Shown here: piece by piece, positions 1 through 11,780 of the stretch | Position numbering within the stretch: the stretch's first letter is position 1 | Layout: every line of letters starts with the position of its first letter | Assembly (NCBI GenBank): GCA_019925795.1 | Contig: CM034314.1 | Span: 82,766,780-82,830,779, forward strand | DNA length: 64,000 nt | Reading direction: 5' to 3' | Source: Dendrobium chrysotoxum | Lineage: Eukaryota > Streptophyta > Magnoliopsida > Asparagales > Orchidaceae | Made by a program: the position numbers and the translations under genes | The notes under the pieces: model-generated | The model's input: only the letters and a program-made list of their open reading frames with translations | Told to the model about the DNA's origin: nothing | Databases searched by the model: none

Positions 1-1971
1 CGGCACTTCTCTCGAAACTATTCAAATTTTGCAAAACTACTCGACCAACCTTTACCAACCTAATATATAATCTTTTATTCTACTCATATATTACTTGATA
101 TAGCAAAATCAAATTGGGTTAAGGAAGTTTGAGTTTATTTTTATAAGATACCTAAGTATTAAGGTTCTAGATCATTATACTCTCTCTCACTTTGAAATTT
201 TAGCTTCAAAATATTTTATATACGTGTATGTATCTGAAGAGGTAGAGGGCTAATTCTTTATCTTACTTTCATGTCCCATGTGGCTTCACATTCTAATTTA
301 TCTCAGCATTCAATCATGACCACAAGGATCTTCTTATTGCAAATTTATTTATCTTGAAGCAAAATATCTAATTGAGTTTGACTTCATAGCTAAAGAAGAA
401 CTACACTTAAATATCTTTGATATTACAGGAAACAAATTTTGTTATGCAAAGGATATATCACTTAAGAGAAGAAATATGCAATGCATTATATACTCTATCG
501 AGCGCATAAAATCAACGAATAGGTAAAAGGTCCTACTTGATATTATAGATATGTTAAAAGTTTCAATGTAACATAGCTCTCATTTCACAATATATTTGAA
601 ATATATTTATTTTATGTGTTGTATCTCTGATGTTACTTCTTTCTTTATAAATCTAAGCTACTATTAGTCACTCTTAAAACATCTTCATTTTCTTAGTTGT
701 CTCATCCACTATCAGATACATTAAAAGTGCTCGCTTTCTGAAGTTACTTTAATATAGGAATGATATATACTTCCTCCTACATAGTGCTTAAAATATAATA
801 ATGTTGATACTTAAGTTATAGTTATCTTAAAAAAACAAAGTTGATATAAAGAATAAGTTGTGCATAATCTCCCCCAAAATATAGGATGCACATTCAAAGT
901 ATATCTTCTAGGATTTCTATTATTTTCTTAAATTGGCTATTTGTTTGGTGATAGAAATCACTGTCGAAATTGAGTTGAGTCTCTAATGTTGCATTCACTT
1001 ACCGTCATACTCTAAATGATCAATAAATATCTTAATTAGAGACTATGGACTTAAGTACATCATTGAGTTAAATATAGTGTAGACATATAATTGATTTATT
1101 TTATCCACGAATGATGGTTGTCATATACAGGAAGGAAATGCCTACTTTTTTGTTTCAATATATTACCACCCAAATGACATAACAATCCTGAGATGACTTT
1201 AGAAATCTTACTATGAAATTTATCACGTTGTCATCCCACTTCCAACTCAAAATGGTCATTACATTAATAATACATTCATCTCCAAGAGTGTTTAATCTTC
1301 ACCACCTGATTTCAAGCATCAACTTAAAAAATAGACTGCATACTTCTAAATTCTTGTCCATCATAACAGAGTCTTCAAATCTTCATACAATTAACTTAGA
1401 AATTTTTGATAAGTTAAGATATATCGAATAAAGGAGTTCACACTAATACCCCCTAAGAGAGAAACAACTTAAAAAAAGGACCTCAGTCGCATTATTATTT
1501 ATGTACTTGATAACTAAGGGAATATCAAGAAGAAGGTGAATTGATTGTGCATTGAGCATTTTAAACTTCTTTTACATTCACAAATTCACTAATTTCATAC
1601 GCAATCTAACTCTCATATAAACCAGCAATAATATCCTTTGGAAAGAAGACAAAATCTTCAACAATTAATTATTACACAATCATTCCTATCTAAGGCTTCG
1701 ATGGTCTTCACTACATCATATGACAATGTAAATAATATATATATATAGCATAAATACTTTGTAATCACATTTTTTTAATTAAAAGAAAAATATTCTTTTA
1801 ACCTATTTATACAACGTATCTAAGTTAGGCCTCTTTTTTTTCTATTTAAATTTTTATATAAAAATTTAGATTTTTATAATATTTTTTTATTCATAAATTT
1901 TAATATTTTCTAAAAATCCAAGAGTTAAAAATTATATCTCAATCTTCATAAAATTTTCGGCTCACAATAAT
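1..1971. other. AT-rich intergenic DNA
   Basis: No gene, RNA or mobile element that I can support. The stretch is strongly AT-rich with stops in all frames. A 72-codon frame at 1213-1431 has no recognisable domain and looks like chance. Some decayed transposon sequence may be present, but nothing could be identified. Confidence 0.5.
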
Positions 1972-1976
1972 ATGAT

Positions 1977-2846
1977 TGTTATGGGCTAGAATATACGCGG
2001 CGATAGAGTTATAATTTTTCGTCTCAGCGTTGTACGAAGATTTAGCACACAAACAGAAGAAAAAGATAACACCAGGACTTTTACGTGGAAAACCCAAGAA
2101 AGGGGAACAACCACACGGCCTCGCTCAGTTGAAAAGATTCCACTAGTGTTTGCTTGAGGTACAAGAAGTTGAATCGTCCTTAGAATTTAAGATAATCAGA
2201 TTACAATCCTCTCAAAATTCTGATGTCATTTGAAAGTAGGGCAGAACTTCGACGTCACTTGGAAGTTGGGCGGAACTCCGGCGGTGGTCGAGGAGGAGTT
2301 TCTTCCCTCATATTCTTCTCTTTTTTTTCTTCTTCTTCTCTTCTCTTGCTTGGGTCCTCTCTTAAGAGAAATGAGGGACTATTTATAGTTTTTTGTGGAT
2401 GGCATGACCCATAAATAGGAAGATGATCAAGGGCAAATGTGGAGTGATTTGGATGGACGGCCGATATTGAATCCCTTGATCGTGGACCGTTTGTTAGACA
2501 TTTGAAGGTCTTAATGATATCGGAATTCAGCGATCTTGGACTCGTTGGATTCGTCATGCCGAGCCGCTTGATTCGACTATAAGCATGTCATGTTTGGAAA
2601 CCATTTGGTAATCCAAATTATGGATTGAACCTTCCAAATGTGCTTCGGGTCTTTGATTTACACTCGTTTGGACTTGGATTGAGTTGAATTTGGTGTCGTT
2701 GGGTTCGTATTTCCGAGACGTTCAGTTCGACTACAAGTTTGTTGAATCGGATTTCAAATGGTCCCAAATTTGATTTTTGAAGCTTTCAACTTGCTTTTTG
2801 CCTCGAGATTCATGCCCAATCAAGATAATTTTTTGATGATATCTCA
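1977..2846 (-). mobile_element. Solo LTR, reversed, of the element 1/2 family
   Basis: An 870-bp stand-alone LTR in reverse orientation. On the plus strand it begins TGTT and ends in CA; its complement matches the LTRs of the two Tat-lineage elements at 5075 and 17473 (end motif CGCGTATA, a TTTACGTGGAAAACCC segment, and a start near TGATATC). It is flanked by a perfect 5-bp target duplication ATGAT at 1972-1976 and 2847-2851. A TATA box reading TATAAATA on the minus strand lies at 2380-2387. No internal region remains, so it is the product of LTR-LTR recombination. Short open frames inside it (for example 2223-2414) are not genes. Confidence 0.93.
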
Positions 2847-2851
2847 ATGAT

Positions 2852-3550
2852 ATATCAATATCAGAAGAATGGGAAAGGTTATTTAAAATATAAAGATCAA
2901 ATGTTTTATAATTTTCTCAAAAGCTGTTTTCAACAAAAATGCCATTTAAGAACATTTCAAAAAGAGATTCAAAAAAAGAGCAATGGTCCACATATGGCAT
3001 GATTATATAGCTCTTAAGGTAATAAATAGTATAAAACTTAGATTTTATTTGAAATGGCTTTCTCATTACTTCTTAAATCAACTTTTTAGTATAAAATTTT
3101 TAACTTTATACCTAAAAAATTTCTTTAAAAAGCAGTGAGAAAGCCAAATTCAATAACTCAATCATCAGTTTTTGAATCACTTTAATCAAATATACCCCTT
3201 CAATTAAGCTTACAGAAGTGTTTCAGCATAAAGTTCCCATTTTATTACACCTGAAAATCACACTTTCATCACAGAAAAACTATTGTGCACAAAATTTGCG
3301 AAGTTCCCATTATTATTAATAGCATCATCACGAGGTCATAGCTGATGGAAATTCACCAGTCAAAATTTAACTTCCACCGAGAGTTACAGCGACACATTAA
3401 GCAAGACGTGAGTATGCAACTTCTCCAATGAAAGATGAACTCATAACTTAAGCTCAGCATCTCAACAACAAATACATGACAGACGAAGAAAGGCAGAAAG
3501 GAAGCAGGAAAATGAGCAAGCTGCAATGATTCCATGGTTCATCTCCAAGC
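2852..3550. other. Intergenic DNA and probable 3' UTR of the NOI gene
   Basis: AT-rich spacer between the solo LTR and the minus-strand NOI gene. It contains one inverted-repeat element (3041-3151). The part nearest 3550 is probably the 3' UTR of the gene; no polyadenylation site could be fixed. Confidence 0.4.
3041..3151. repeat. Small hairpin MITE-like element
   Basis: About 110 bp with terminal inverted repeats: GGCTTTCTCA at 3056-3065 faces TGAGAAAGCC at 3136-3145, and the arms extend outwards imperfectly. The inner part shares CTTCTTAAA, TTTTAGTATAAAATTT and AAAGCAGT with elements near 17061, 58121 and 62610, so these form a family. No coding capacity. The target duplication was not resolved. 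Confidence 0.6.
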
Positions 3551-4298
3551 TCAGTTGATGCAGTTGATACCCATACATCCCGATAACAACTTCCTCAGAA
3601 GCCTCTTCTGCAACAAGAAAAAGGGAATCACAGTGAACTTAGATAAAGGGATTCCTACAATTGAAAACTTCCAACCAAACAGCTTATGATCAGTGCGAGC
3701 GCGCGCGCGCGCGCGAGAGAGACAGAGACAAGATACCCTTTTTGGTTTTTGATAGAGAAGCTCGGGGGGAATCTTATATAAATCCTCGTCTACTGCCATG
3801 GGAGCTTTACGCCTCCTCGGCGTGCCCGCAATGGCGTCGAAGCCCCTCCCCTGTTTCATCAGTTGCTTCTCTACTCCAACTCCATTCCCCTGCCTCACCT
3901 GAAATCAACAAGAAAAGCTTCACCAAACGAGCGAAAGCCCATCAAAATCCCAAAAAAAGTGTACAAGAGAGCGCAAAAGTTCGAACCTTTCGGCGACAAT
4001 GGCCGCCATAAGGATAACCATGCTTCAGAGGCATGGCCACTGGCACTTTGAAGAGATCTTCCTCACCGGAGAAACTTGTTCCTGCATGGCTTACGGAGTC
4101 GAAGTAGCGAGTTATAGGCATCTCGTCGCAGTTCTCCCAGTTCCCAAAAGCAGGGACTTTCCACCTCTTCATCTCCTGCAACCAATCTTGTTCAAATGAG
4201 ACCCCTCATCCCCAGAACAGAGCACGGACAAAATTAAATCAGGTATAGTAAAAAAAAATGGCAGTTTTGGAGCGAAAAGCTCTCTTTCTCACCTCCAT
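3551..4298 (-). CDS. RIN4/NOI-like small protein, four exons
   Basis: Spliced minus-strand gene of 137 residues. Exons: 4298-4293 (ATGGAG only), 4175-3987, 3898-3737 and 3607-3551. All introns are GT-AG and all junctions fall at phase 0. The N-terminal part carries the NOI core (VPAFGNWE, residues 9-16, then YFD), the short motif on which RIN4-type proteins are cut by pathogen proteases and which recurs in many plant proteins. The C-terminal part has a basic PRRRK patch, the conserved block VDEDLYKIPPELL, a second basic stretch and a CMGINCIN tail. Its two cysteines could be acylated for membrane attachment (inference). This order matches short RIN4-family proteins sometimes labelled sorbin/SH3-like in plant genomes. 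A role in immune signalling at the plasma membrane is inferred from the family only. The six-base first coding exon was chosen because it gives a proper donor and the expected MEEMKRW start; initiation at a downstream ATG is the alternative. Confidence 0.85.
3695..3730. repeat. (GC)n/(GA)n microsatellite in NOI intron 3
   Basis: Alternating GC run followed by GAGA sequence, inside the last intron of the NOI gene (3608-3736). Length is probably variable between individuals. Confidence 0.85.
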
Positions 4299-5069
4299 TT
4301 CTCTTTCAACGGGAACGGCACAAGCGAAGTGAAAGACGACAATCTATATAAGGAGGAAGAGAGAGGTGCGGAAGAAGAAGACAACAGCGGAGAGGTAGTG
4401 GTGGTTAGAAAAACAGAAGAGAATTAGAGAGAAACTGGTTGGTCGTAGGTGGCTTCTTTAATCACGGAGCCAGGCCTGCAGTCCTCTGCTAGCTTTTAAG
4501 AGGCAAGGCTGGACTACTAATGGCGAAGGAGAAACCCATTCCCTGTTTCTTCCCTTCTTCCTCTATGCTTATCCCGAGGAGCAGAAGCGGCGGCAGGCTT
4601 GACCTTTGCAAATTGCAACATTGGGCGCCGCTCCGCTCCGTTTGCATTGGCGGATCACGTGAAGAGGAGCGGCTAAACCAAGATTTTAAATAATGCTTTA
4701 ACAATTAACTAACATGGTAATGCGAAAGGAGTGGACAATAAAAAAATATCAAACATGGCTATCAACAATGTGCTTTAGCAGCTTCTCTTGCTAATTTGCT
4801 GAATCAGGAATATTTCATATATAGAAAAATTGATGATCGGAGTTATTAAGCTACTGAAGCCATTTTTAATTCAAAATTTATTTTTTTATATTTTAAATAT
4901 AATTTTATTTGACATTTTTTTTTTCATAACTTTTTACAATGGCACACAGCTTTATACAACCAAATTTACTCTAAAAAAATAGCAATTCAATATATATATA
5001 TATCACAATTTTTTTTATAAAATATTATTGCTGCCATAAACAACTCTAATTGAAAAAAGAAAAAATTAT
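4299..5069. other. Upstream region of the NOI gene and spacer
   Basis: Purine-rich plus-strand sequence at about 4350-4440 gives a CT-rich leader on the gene strand. A TATATA motif lies at about 4342-4352 in usable orientation, but only some 45 bases before the ATG, so the true promoter is uncertain. From 4700 to 5069 the DNA is AT-rich with nothing identifiable. Confidence 0.4.
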
Positions 5070-5074
5070 AGTAT

Positions 5075-6088
5075 TGATACGTCATCGGAAAATTATCTTG
5101 ATCGGGCACGAATCTCGAGGAAAAACTCAAGTTGGAAACTTCAAAAATTAATTCGGAGACTATTTAAACTCCGATTTCAGCAAGCTTACAGTCGAACTGA
5201 GCGTCTCGGAAATACGAATCCAACAACACCAAATTCGACTCAATCCGAGCCCAAACGAGTCCAAATCAAGTACCCGAAGTGCTGTTAGAAGCATCAAACA
5301 GCAATTTGAGTTACCAAACTGTCTCCGATTTTGACGAGCTTATACTCGAATCGAGCGGCTCGACGAGACGAATCCAACGAGCCCAAGATCGCAGAATTCT
5401 GATATCATTAAGACCTTCAAATGCTTGATAAACGGCTCACGATCAAGGGATTCAATATCGACCGTTCATCCGGATCACTCCTTATTTGCCCTTGATCCCT
5501 CACATATTTACGGGCTATGCCACTCCAGAAAAACTATAAATAGCCCCTCATTTCTCTTAAGAGGGGACCAAGCCAAGAAGAGAAGAAGAGAAGCCTAGGA
5601 GGGAACAGCTCCTCCTCGACCACCGCCGGAACACCGCCGGAACTCCGCCGGAACACCGCCGGAACTCCACCGAAGCACCACCAAGCGCCCGAGGGACGCC
5701 AGAGCTCTGCCCGACACAGGAGCAACGTCGGAATTCTGTCCGACGCCGGAATTCTACCCGACGCCCGAGTGACGCCGGATTTCTTTCCAAGTGACGCCGG
5801 AATTCTGCCGGAAATTCAAGTGACGTCGAAACTCTGCTTGTCCTTGTAACTGATACTCATTGTAATCTGATCGTCCTGAATTTAAAGGACGAATCAGTCT
5901 CGTGTACTTCAAACAACACTAGTGGAACTCTTTCAACTGGGCGTGGCCCCGTGGTTTTTTCCCTTTCCAGGGTTTTCCACGTAAAAATCTTGGTGTTACT
6001 ATTTTAATTCTGTTTGTGAGCTGAATATACGTACAATGCTGAGACGGAAAATTAAAATCTATCGCCGCGTATATTTGAGTCCGCAACA
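5075..6088 (+). repeat. 5' LTR of element 1
   Basis: 1,014 bp, starting TGATACGTC and ending CCGCAACA. A TATAAATA box lies 460 bp in. It is followed by a short run of alternating CGCCGGAACACC / CGCCGGAACTCC units at about 5623-5675, whose copy number differs between all LTRs of this family. Confidence 0.96.
5535..5542 (+). promoter_or_regulatory. TATA box of the element 1 5' LTR
   Basis: TATAAATA within AAAACTATAAATAGCCCC. The same box occurs at 12241-12248, 17933-17940 and 56373-56380 in the other LTRs. Transcription should start about 30 bases downstream; the exact start is not known. Confidence 0.8.
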
Positions 6089-6091
6089 GTT

Positions 6092-6110
6092 TGGCGCCGT
6101 CTGTGGGAAA
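6092..6110 (+). other. Primer binding site of element 1
   Basis: TGGCGCCGTCTGTGGGA lies three bases after the LTR end. The first nine bases fit the complement of a plant tRNA-Asp 3' end; the following bases fit less well, so the primer tRNA is inferred. Confidence 0.7.
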
Positions 6111-6139
6111 CTTCTCCCACAACTTCAAGTATTACTACA

Positions 6140-9100
6140 ATGGTCAACAGGCGTAGCAGTCGCCTCATAGGAGCTTCCCGCTCTCATTCTCATCAATCCA
6201 GAAATCAGTCTATGAATCATAGACATCCGATATCTGCCTCCTTATATCCCGGGGGGTAAAACGCACATGGAGAGGGGACCTCGGGACCCTCCCTAGAAGA
6301 GAGAATTCGAAAGATGGAAGAATCTCAAAACGAGATCCTACAACTCTTGCGAGAGACTCGACAGCCGACCCTAGCACCTCAGGAGGAGGTTCTTCTCCCT
6401 CGAGATCCACCCCGAGTCGAAGCTGTTCATATTGAACATCTTCAGGCTGAGAATCCTCTTCCTCCACCTAGGAGGCGTTCGCAGTCACGTCAAGAGAACG
6501 AGCTGGCTGATACAGTAAGTTCTACCCATCCTCCACACGCAAGTCAGCAATCTCGCCTTCCTCAAGACCTCCCTGAGGAGCTAGCCCAACCTCACATTGC
6601 CGAGCTCCCTCGCAATGCCCTACGCCACGAACTGCGACGATTAGTCCGGGAGGAATTCCCTACAGGAGGCATAAGGCAACCTCTTCGTCAGTGGGACTTC
6701 CAGGAGTCGTCACCCCTGGCAGAAGCCATTCTTCAACACCCTATTCCGGCTGGCTTTAAGCTGCCAAGCATTGAATCCTACGATGGGACATCCGACCCGT
6801 ACGAGCACATCGACCATTACAGGACCATCATGCATATTCAACGAGCTTCAGATGCACTCCTTTGCCAGGTTTTCCCTGCTACTCTTAAAGGACAAGCTCG
6901 AACATGGTTCTATTCACTCCCAGCCGGAACGATCCCCACATTTGTCAAATTGGCCAAAGTATTTGTCGAACAGTTCGTAGCCAACCGAAGAATTGCTAAG
7001 GATTCTTCTCACCTTTCTGGGATTCGTCAGAATGAGGGAGAATCATTGAAAGAGTACTTTCAGCGATTTTCTATTGAGGCTCGACAAATCCCAGGAGTAG
7101 ACCCAGAATTGCTCAGAGGGGTCTTTCTTGGAGGACTTCGTCCTGGCCCCTTCTATTCGGCACTCATGCGCGATACTGTTCACTCATATGCCGATCTGAT
7201 CCATCGTATGGAAGCACAGATATCAGCAGATGAGGCAATAAACGCTCACAGAAAACAGTTCGAGCAACCCACTGGAAAGCGCAAGGGAGCACCCGAAATG
7301 GATAATTCATCATCACAACGGAAAAAGCAAGGGAAGAGCAATCTACCTCCTAAACCCCCACTTCCACGACGAGAACCCTGACGAGAGAAGGAGTACACTC
7401 CGCTCAACACATCTCGAGTAAATGTGTTGATGGCGATTCAAGATCAGGACAAAGTGAAGTGGCCGCATCCTTTGAAGCCGAATACAGGAAACCAAGATCA
7501 GTACTGCCACTTTCATCGTAGTCGTGGCCACACTACTGAATCCTGTAGGCAACTTAAGGAGGAGATTGAAAGACTCATCCGCCAGGGCTACCTTCGACAG
7601 TTTATTGGGCATCCACCTACCCGAGAAGAAACTCATCCCACTGGGGGGCAGAATCAACCACAAAGACAGCCAGTGAATAACCAGATAACGGTTGGAGAAA
7701 TTGAAACAATCGCAGGAGGCCCCTTACTATCCGACCAAGTCTTTCTAACTGTGGAAGAAAATCCAACTCCAAAAAAGGCTCGGATCGATCATTCCATCAC
7801 ATTCAATGATTCCGACTTGGAAGGAGTAAAAACCCCCCATCAAGATCCGCTTGTCATAAATGCAGGCATTGGGGACCCGTGTTACAATGTCAAAAGAATT
7901 CTTGTGGACAACGGAAGCTCCGTAGATGTCCTATTCTACTCTACTTTCCTCAACATGGGTCTCTCAAGAGAAAAACTTCAACCTGCTGCAGGTCCTTTAT
8001 ATGGATTTGATAATCGACCTGTACAAGCAGAAGGAATAATCAGTCTCCCGGTAGTCCTTGGAGAATTTCCTCGACAGAGTACACACCCCATTCAATTCAT
8101 CGTGGTAAAGTCAGAGTCAGCTTATAACGCCATCTTCGGGAGACCGCTCCAGTCAATTTTTGGGATCATCGCATCCATTCCTCACCTCAAGCTGAAGTTC
8201 CATACCCCATCAGGAGTCGGTGTAGTATGCGGATATCAACAAATAGCACAGACCTGCTATCTTAGGCAGATCAAGTCTCGTCCGACGATTACCTTGAGCA
8301 TCGAGGACTTTGATCTACGGAGCGAAGATATTCCTCAGAGAGCTTCCCCAGTGGAAGACCTTACTGTTGTATCTATCTCTGAAGAGCATCCTTCAAAGAC
8401 AGAGGTGAGGAATGGATGGAGTCCAGCGGATATGCCTGGAATTGACCCCCAGTGATCATTCACTCCCTCAAAGTCAATCCAACGTGCAAACTGATCATCC
8501 AGAAGAAGAGAAACTTTGCACCAGATCGCCAGCAAGCAATTGAACAAGAAGTAGATAAGCTTTTAGAAGCTGGATTCATACGAGAGGTGCACTATCCTAC
8601 TTGGTTAGCAAATGTTGTCATGGTACGGAAGGGAAGTGGAGCTTGGAGAATGTGTATAGATTACACTGATCTCAATAAAGCTTGCCCAAAGGATAGCTTC
8701 CCGCTCCCTCGCATCGATCAATTAGTTGATACCACCTCTGGTCATCAGATGTTGAGCTTTATGGATGCCTACTCCGGCTACAACCAAATAAAAATGAATC
8801 CTGCTGATGAAGAAGCGACAGCTTTTCAAACAGACAAAGGATTGTACTGCTACCGGGTGATGCCCTTCGGGCTCAAAAATGCTGGAGCAACTTATCAGCG
8901 TCTCATGAATAAAGTTTTCAAGAGCCTTATTGGACGTACTATGGAGGTGTACGTAGACGATATGTTGGTAAAGAGTCTGGAAAAAACCCAACATATCTCT
9001 GACCTGAAATAATGTTTTCACTTATTAAGGCATTACAATATGCGACTCAACCTCGCTAAATGTGCTTTTGGAGTCGCTTCTGGAAAGTTTTTAGGGTTTA

Positions 9101-10499
9101 TGGTAACCCATAGAGGAATCGAAGCCAATCCGGAGAAGATCAAGGCACTAAGGGACATGGTGCCGCCAAAGAACATCAAGGAGGTCCAAAGGCTGAATGG
9201 GAGAATTGCGGCACTATCTCGTTTCCTGGCACGTTCAGGAGACAAATATCTGCCCTTCTTCAAGATACTTAGAGGTGCTCGTAGCTCCGGATTTCAATGG
9301 ACAGATGAATGTCAAGAAGCCTTTGAACAATTGCGAAAGTATTTGGCATCCCCGCCACTACTTTCTAAACCAATACCAGGAGAGATATTGTATTTGTATA
9401 TGGCTGTATAAATCCAAGCCATTAGTTCAGTTCTGGTCCGAGAAGAAAATGCTATACAACGTCCTATCTACTATGTTAGTAAGATTTTATCTGAAGTAGA
9501 TGGACGTTATCCTTTGGCAGATAAGACAGCATTGACGTTAGTTTATTCCGCCAGAAAACTACACCCTTACTTTCAAGCCCATTCAATTGGAGTTTACACG
9601 AATCTGCCGCTAAAAAGCATTCTGCAAAAGCCAGAAGCATCAGGCAGGCTTGTTAAGTGGTCTGTAGAACTCGGAGAATTTGATATCCACTACTTGCCTA
9701 GACCTGATATTAAATCTCAAGCACTAGCAGATTTCGTAGTTGAATGCACCGTTCCAGTATCTGATGTACAATCGAGTGCTTCACCTTCTTCTCCATGCTG
9801 GATGTTGTACGTCGATGGAGCTTCAGGGAGTTCTGGGGCTGGGGCTGGAATTTTATTAATCTCTCCACAGAAGGTTACCCTGGAGTACGGGCTTCAACTC
9901 AAGTTCCCGGCAACCAACAACATAGCAGAATACGAGGCCCTTGTTGCTGGGTTAAGACTAGCAATTGACTGTGAAGTCCAGAACCTAATAGCCCACACTG
10001 ATTCCCAACTAGTCGCCTCTCAGGTGGAGGGGGATTTTGATATTCACAACCCACAATTGGCTCAATATTGTAGCATTGTAAGGCTACTCTTAGCCCGTAT
10101 AGGGGAGCATCAAATCATACATATCCTCCGAGAACAAAATGTAAGAGCGGACGCTCTTTCTAAACTTGCTACATCAACAACGGGGGACATCTATAAGAGA
10201 AGATGTATCGAGGAAATCCACTTTCCAAGCATTCAGGGTCCATGGGTCATACAGTCAATTGACGAGCCAAGAGAGATGTCTTGGATCGAACCCATCTTGT
10301 CTTTTCTGAAAGATGGGGTACTACCCGAAGATCCTATAGCTGCAATACGACTTCGGAGACGAGCTGCAAATTTCACCATTATCAGCAACGAGTTGTATAA
10401 GCGCTCCTTCATTGGGCCATACCTCAAGTGTCTCCCACCATCAGAAGCTGATTACGCGCTTCGGGAAGTTCATTCAGGAGTATGTGGAGAACATCTGGA
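6140..10499 (+). pseudogene. gag-pol: Element 1 gag-pol, broken, lacking integrase
   Basis: Starts at the ATG at 6140. Gag has a retrotransposon capsid-type region (about 6760-7200) and a zinc-knuckle-like CHFHRSRGHTTESC near 7506. Protease has VDNGSSVDVL near 7910, RT has YVDD near 8950, then comes a degenerate first RNase H and a second, archaeal-like RNase H (YVDGA, NNIAEYEAL, HTDSQLV, ADALSKL; 9800-10170). Stops at 6257 (CAA to TAA), 7379 (CGA to TGA), 9010 (CAA to TAA) and 9409. Compared with element 2 it lacks about 60 bp before 8420, and a 1-base deletion near 8448 shifts the frame before RT. The frame ends where integrase should begin: the sequence jumps at 10499 into the antisense gene. 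Non-functional. Confidence 0.95.
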
Positions 10500-10889
10500 A
10501 AGTACCACTCCGCGGTCTCTGAAAAGCACGATCAGGCCCATCACGATCGACATTGCCCTGTAGGAGAATTGAGACAAGCATACCCCACAAAGCGTCAGAA
10601 TGTCGATCAGTTCGGAGGAAGGAGGAAATCGTAGTCCCGCTCGCAGACTAAATTCATACACCGTCACATATCCAGGAGGAGGAAAGAAGGCACGATCAGT
10701 TCTGGCCGGCACCTTCATCACTAAATCATTAGGAAAATGAAACTTTTTCCTAAATGAAATGAAGGAGTCCTCAGTGACGGTAGAAATCACATCGTCGGCC
10801 TTCGGCGCCTTCTGGGCCCTCTTTGGAACTTCAGACCGTTGCGCAGGACGGTCTTCTGAAGGAACTTTAGAGGAGGCAAGATCACCCAT
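10498..10889 (-). pseudogene. Remnant of the antisense extra gene (aORF) of element 1
   Basis: Minus-strand frame beginning MGDLASSKV at 10889. It matches the first ~130 codons of the antisense gene in element 2 (55013 downwards) and keeps the segment VYEFSLRAGLRFPPSS, which is frameshifted in element 2. It stops at the deletion junction, where it runs into RNase H/integrase sequence. It resembles the plant 'putative gypsy-type transposon' domain (Pfam Transposase_28, from memory). Truncated, so not functional. Confidence 0.85.
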
Positions 10890-11161
10890 TTTTGCTTCCT
10901 TCACTAAAGAGGGGCGCAGATCTAAGTAGGGAAAATCACCTACGAAAGACTGCGGAAAGCCTCCGAAGTAGGAAGAAAAATGGAGGAAGAACGGGGGGAG
11001 GAAGGGAGAAAGCCGCTAACTTCTGCACAAAAAGAGGGGCGCCAAGTCAAGTAGGGAAAGTCACCTACTTAAAAATGGCGGAAAGCCTCAGAATGCCAAA
11101 AGCTAGAAAGCCAAAGGAAGAAGGGAAGAAGGGGCGAGTTTCTACTAGGCCCTGGGGGGTC

Positions 11162-11169
11162 TATTTATA
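11162..11169 (-). promoter_or_regulatory. TATA box for the antisense gene, element 1
   Basis: On the minus strand the sequence reads GGAAAACTATAAATAGACCC, with TATAAATA about 270 bases before the aORF ATG. The equivalent site in element 2 is at 55286-55293. Confidence 0.65.
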
Positions 11170-11272
11170 GTTTTCCTTAAGGGGGGAAGGATTCCAAAAT
11201 TCTATTAAATTCCCTGAAATTTTTCAAATTTTTCGGAATTTTTTGGAATTTTTTCGGAATTTTTCGGGCCCC

Positions 11273-11275
<3 letters not shown>

Positions 11276-11334
<59 letters not shown>
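11276..11334. repeat. (TA)n microsatellite
   Basis: About 29 uninterrupted TA dinucleotides between the antisense promoter and the GC-rich tract. Element 2 has an A-run and AAT repeats here instead (55390-55410). Confidence 0.95.
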
Positions 11335-11338
<4 letters not shown>

Positions 11339-11344
11339 TTATTA

Positions 11345-11530
11345 AAACCGCCCGGCGGTTTCCCTAACCGCCGGCCAAACCGCCGGCCAAGAGGCGCGGC
11401 CAGCCAGACCGCGCGGGCCAGGCGCGGGCCAGGCGTGGGCCTAGGGCGGGCCAGGCGCGGGCCGCGGGCGCTCCGGCTCGGTTCTGCGCCGCCGGCGGCG
11501 GCGGCGGCGGCGGCCGGCCGGTTCGGCCGC
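11345..11530. repeat. GC-rich degenerate tandem repeat of element 1
   Basis: Short repeated units of the type GGCCAGGCGCGG and GGCGGC, very unlike the AT-rich surroundings. Also present and longer in element 2 (55425-55660). Open frames through it on both strands are repeat artefacts. Confidence 0.8.
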
Positions 11531-11733
11531 CTACCCGTTCCCGGGCTCCGATTTTGGGCCCGGACGGTCCAAATTCGACGTTTTTGGGGTCTCCGGACAC
11601 ATTTTTCGACGTTCCGGACTCAATTTTGACACTTTCTGAGCTCAACGGGGCCTCTATGATCAAGTTCGAGCAAACATTTAATTTTTGGAACGCAAATTTT
11701 TGTAATTTTGCCAAAGTGAAAGGCCGACACATA

Positions 11734-11780
11734 TATTTTTGGACTCCTGGAGCTTTGACGTCCAAAAATAGGGGGGCAAC
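11734..11780 (+). other. PPT-abutting hairpin and polypurine tract, element 1
   Basis: TATTTTTGGAC (11734-11744) pairs perfectly with GTCCAAAAATA (11760-11770) around a 15-nt loop. The polypurine tract GGGGGG follows at once (11771-11776), then CAAC, and the 3' LTR starts at 11781. The tract primes plus-strand DNA synthesis in this element class. The hairpin is discussed under findings. Confidence 0.85.

Noticed and set aside
1213..1431. 72-codon frame in the left AT-rich region
   Set aside because: Composition-driven; no domain and no supporting signals.
3661..4199. Plus-strand frames over the NOI gene
   Set aside because: Antisense shadows of the spliced minus-strand exons.
5534..5790. 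Minus-strand frames with CSGGVPAVFRRSSGGV repeats (also near 12214-12515 and 17906-18279)
   Set aside because: They read the CGCCGGAACTCC tandem repeat of LTRs backwards.
11243..11765. Frames through the TA run and GC-rich tract on both strands (also 55418-55864)
   Set aside because: Low-complexity repeat translations downstream of the antisense gene; no domain.
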